From contig NZ_SIHO01000002.1 in assembly GCF_004681125.1 (NCBI RefSeq), positions 372,001 through 436,000 on the forward strand: a stretch of DNA of 64,000 nucleotides, in the 5' to 3' direction. The DNA is from Glacieibacterium arshaanense. GTDB taxonomy: Bacteria; Pseudomonadota; Alphaproteobacteria; Sphingomonadales; Sphingomonadaceae. Under the pieces are notes generated by a model that did not search any database, was not told the DNA's origin, and saw only the letters and a list, made by a program, of their open reading frames with translations. Position numbers and translations under genes: made by a program. How positions within the stretch are numbered: the first letter of the stretch is position 1; each line of letters opens with the position of its first letter. Shown one piece after another: positions 62,812 through 64,000 of this stretch.

Positions 62812-64000
62812 GCCTGGCCCAGCCTTGCCGCCATTTCGCGCCCCAGCCGGACGCTTTCCGAAATGCCGCGATCTTCGGGGTAATAAAAACAGGTGTCGGC
62901 GATTTGCAGCCCGGCAATCGGCGTTTCGACCGGCGGGATCTTCGCGGCAAACCCCGGCTCGCAGATCGGCTGGGCATGGCGCAACCGTGCGACGCGGCGG
63001 CCGAGCACATCGGCTTGCGTCACCGCCGGATTGACGCGGCGGATCGCGGCGAACGCCTCGTCGAGCAGCGCGTCGTCGCTCCAGCCGAACTTTTCGTGGG
63101 TGACCGGCATGTAGTAGGGGACATAGACGATGGTGTCGCCGCCGGGCGTATCGCCGCCGAGGGGGCGCAGGTTCGAGAATTCAATGATGCCCGGAACCGG
63201 CACGCCGGGTTCGGTTATGTTGACCCAGAAGTGCGGCGTCACCGAGCGGCTGAGTTTGAAGATCAGGCAACACACGCCGATATTGGCGATGGCATCATAG
63301 CGCGCCTTCCAGTCCGCGGGCAGGTCGGGCACCAGCTTTGACACCAATGGCGTCGGCATCGTCGAAATGACTGCATCGGCGGCGATGGTGCTTTCGGGCG
63401 TCACGACACCGGTAACGTGGCCATCGGTGGTTTCGACGCGCAGCGCCGGGGTCGATAGCCGCAATTTGCCGCCGGCCTTGGCGAAACCATTGGCCAGCGC
63501 AGTGACCAGCGTTTCGCTGCCGCCTTCGAGATAACCGAGCTTTTCCTCGAACAGCGACTTGCGCGACCGGCCGATGCGCTTGACGCGCGTCCAGATCCAC
63601 GCCGCCGAAATCGGGTCGGCATAGTCGTAAAACTTCAGGTCAAACAGCGGCTTCCACATCTTGTCATAGACTTCGGCACCGCCCCAGCGCGTGATCCACT
63701 CGCGCGCCGATTGCGTTTCGAGCGCGTCCCAGCGGTCGCGGCGCGTCGATACGAACGCCAGCACGCCGTAGCGCAGCCGTGCCCACAGGCTCAGCCCCGG
63801 ATAGCGCAGCAGGGCGACCGGATTGCCCCATTCGTGCAGCCTTCCGCCCGAAAAATGCCCCATGGTGGTGGCGCGCCAGCGCAGCCGGTCGGCGATGCCG
63901 AGTTCTTCGAGCAACTTGAAGGTGGCGAAATCAGTGGTGCAGATGAAGTGGTAGAAGCGTTCGATCGACAGCCCGTCGAAATCGAAATGCGCGGCCATGC
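62808..64000 (-). CDS. FAD/NAD(P)-binding amine-oxidase-like flavoprotein (N-terminus outside window)
   Basis: Partial: about 397 codons are visible, and the dinucleotide GxGxxG start lies beyond the right edge; the in-frame Met at 63998 is internal. Seen: a substrate domain starting AAHFDFDGLSIERFYHF, ADAVISTMPTPLVSKL near the middle, and a C-terminal FAD segment QIADTCFYYPEDRGISESVRLGREMA. It resembles UDP-galactopyranose-mutase/protoporphyrinogen-oxidase-like proteins. Stop overlaps the UbiA start (ATGA). Role in the cluster is unknown. Confidence 0.85.
   Translation of the reverse strand, partial: MAAHFDFDGLSIERFYHFICTTDFATFKLLEELGIADRLRWRATTMGHFSGGRLHEWGNPVALLRYPGLSLWARLRYGVLAFVSTRRDRWDALETQSAREWITRWGGAEVYDKMWKPLFDLKFYDYADPISAAWIWTRVKRIGRSRKSLFEEKLGYLEGGSETLVTALANGFAKAGGKLRLSTPALRVETTDGHVTGVVTPESTIAADAVISTMPTPLVSKLVPDLPADWKARYDAIANIGVCCLIFKLSRSVTPHFWVNITEPGVPVPGIIEFSNLRPLGGDTPGGDTIVYVPYYMPVTHEKFGWSDDALLDEAFAAIRRVNPAVTQADVLGRRVARLRHAQPICEPGFAAKIPPVETPIAGLQIADTCFYYPEDRGISESVRLGREMAARLGQA

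Overview
The window looks like the chromosome of a GC-rich alphaproteobacterium, most probably a Sphingomonadales member capable of aerobic anoxygenic phototrophy. This rests on the bacteriochlorophyll magnesium-chelatase genes (bchI, bchD, bchO) at the left edge, a 180 kDa-type NAD-glutamate dehydrogenase, abundant acyl-CoA enzymes and very tight gene packing with many ATGA/GTGA overlaps. Genus and species cannot be settled from sequence alone. No phage, integrase, intact insertion sequence or CRISPR array was seen.

Layout. 1-4216: edge of a photosynthesis gene cluster (bchO partial, bchD, bchI on minus; a TspO-type gene divergent on plus, with an exact TGT-N12-ACA PpsR-type box between them), then tRNA-Thr(CGU). 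4324-9861: an unknown protein and NAD-glutamate dehydrogenase. 9862-10543: a 0.7 kb gene-poor mosaic of palindromes, a direct repeat and a possible gene remnant. 10544-14493: outer-membrane channel protein, divergent Crp/Fnr regulator, PhnA-like protein, 3-hydroxybutyryl-CoA dehydrogenase and two unknown genes. 14465-20105: DUF3052 protein, then a packed unit argB - acyltransferase - GNAT - kinase - acyl-CoA dehydrogenase - NUDIX. 20126-28865: DUF2235 hydrolase, a 36-residue basic protein, amidase + MmgE/PrpD pair, EamA transporter, AraC regulator and DUF1254/DUF1214 protein. 28923-33662: a catabolic operon of two acyl-CoA dehydrogenases, an acyl-CoA ligase and an HD-domain protein. 33758-39144: lgt, MidA-type methyltransferase, GNAT, pgeF, prs, SMP-30 lactonase. 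39188-44139: arginine succinyltransferase operon (M20 hydrolase-astA-astD-astB). 44217-48362: SelO, TetR, and divergent alpha/beta hydrolase and oxidoreductase. 48392-57794: membrane and envelope proteins, DUF885 peptidase-like protein, KatG, lipocalin. 58004-64000: a six-gene minus-strand operon with HAD-UbiA fusion, DprE1-like and DprE2-like enzymes, epimerase and GtrA protein, resembling the polyprenyl-phosphate arabinose pathway of mycobacteria.

The most unusual structure is a family of nested palindromic repeats (arms GCCTCCGGCGGGCAGG / CCTGCCCGCCGGAGGC) found in eight near-complete or half copies plus one degenerate piece. They sit almost exclusively at gene 3' ends, and their terminal TAA/TAG often is the stop codon of the neighbouring gene. 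One copy supplies the ribosome binding site and probably the start codon of the MidA-type gene; another supplies the C-terminal residues and stop of the HPP-family gene.
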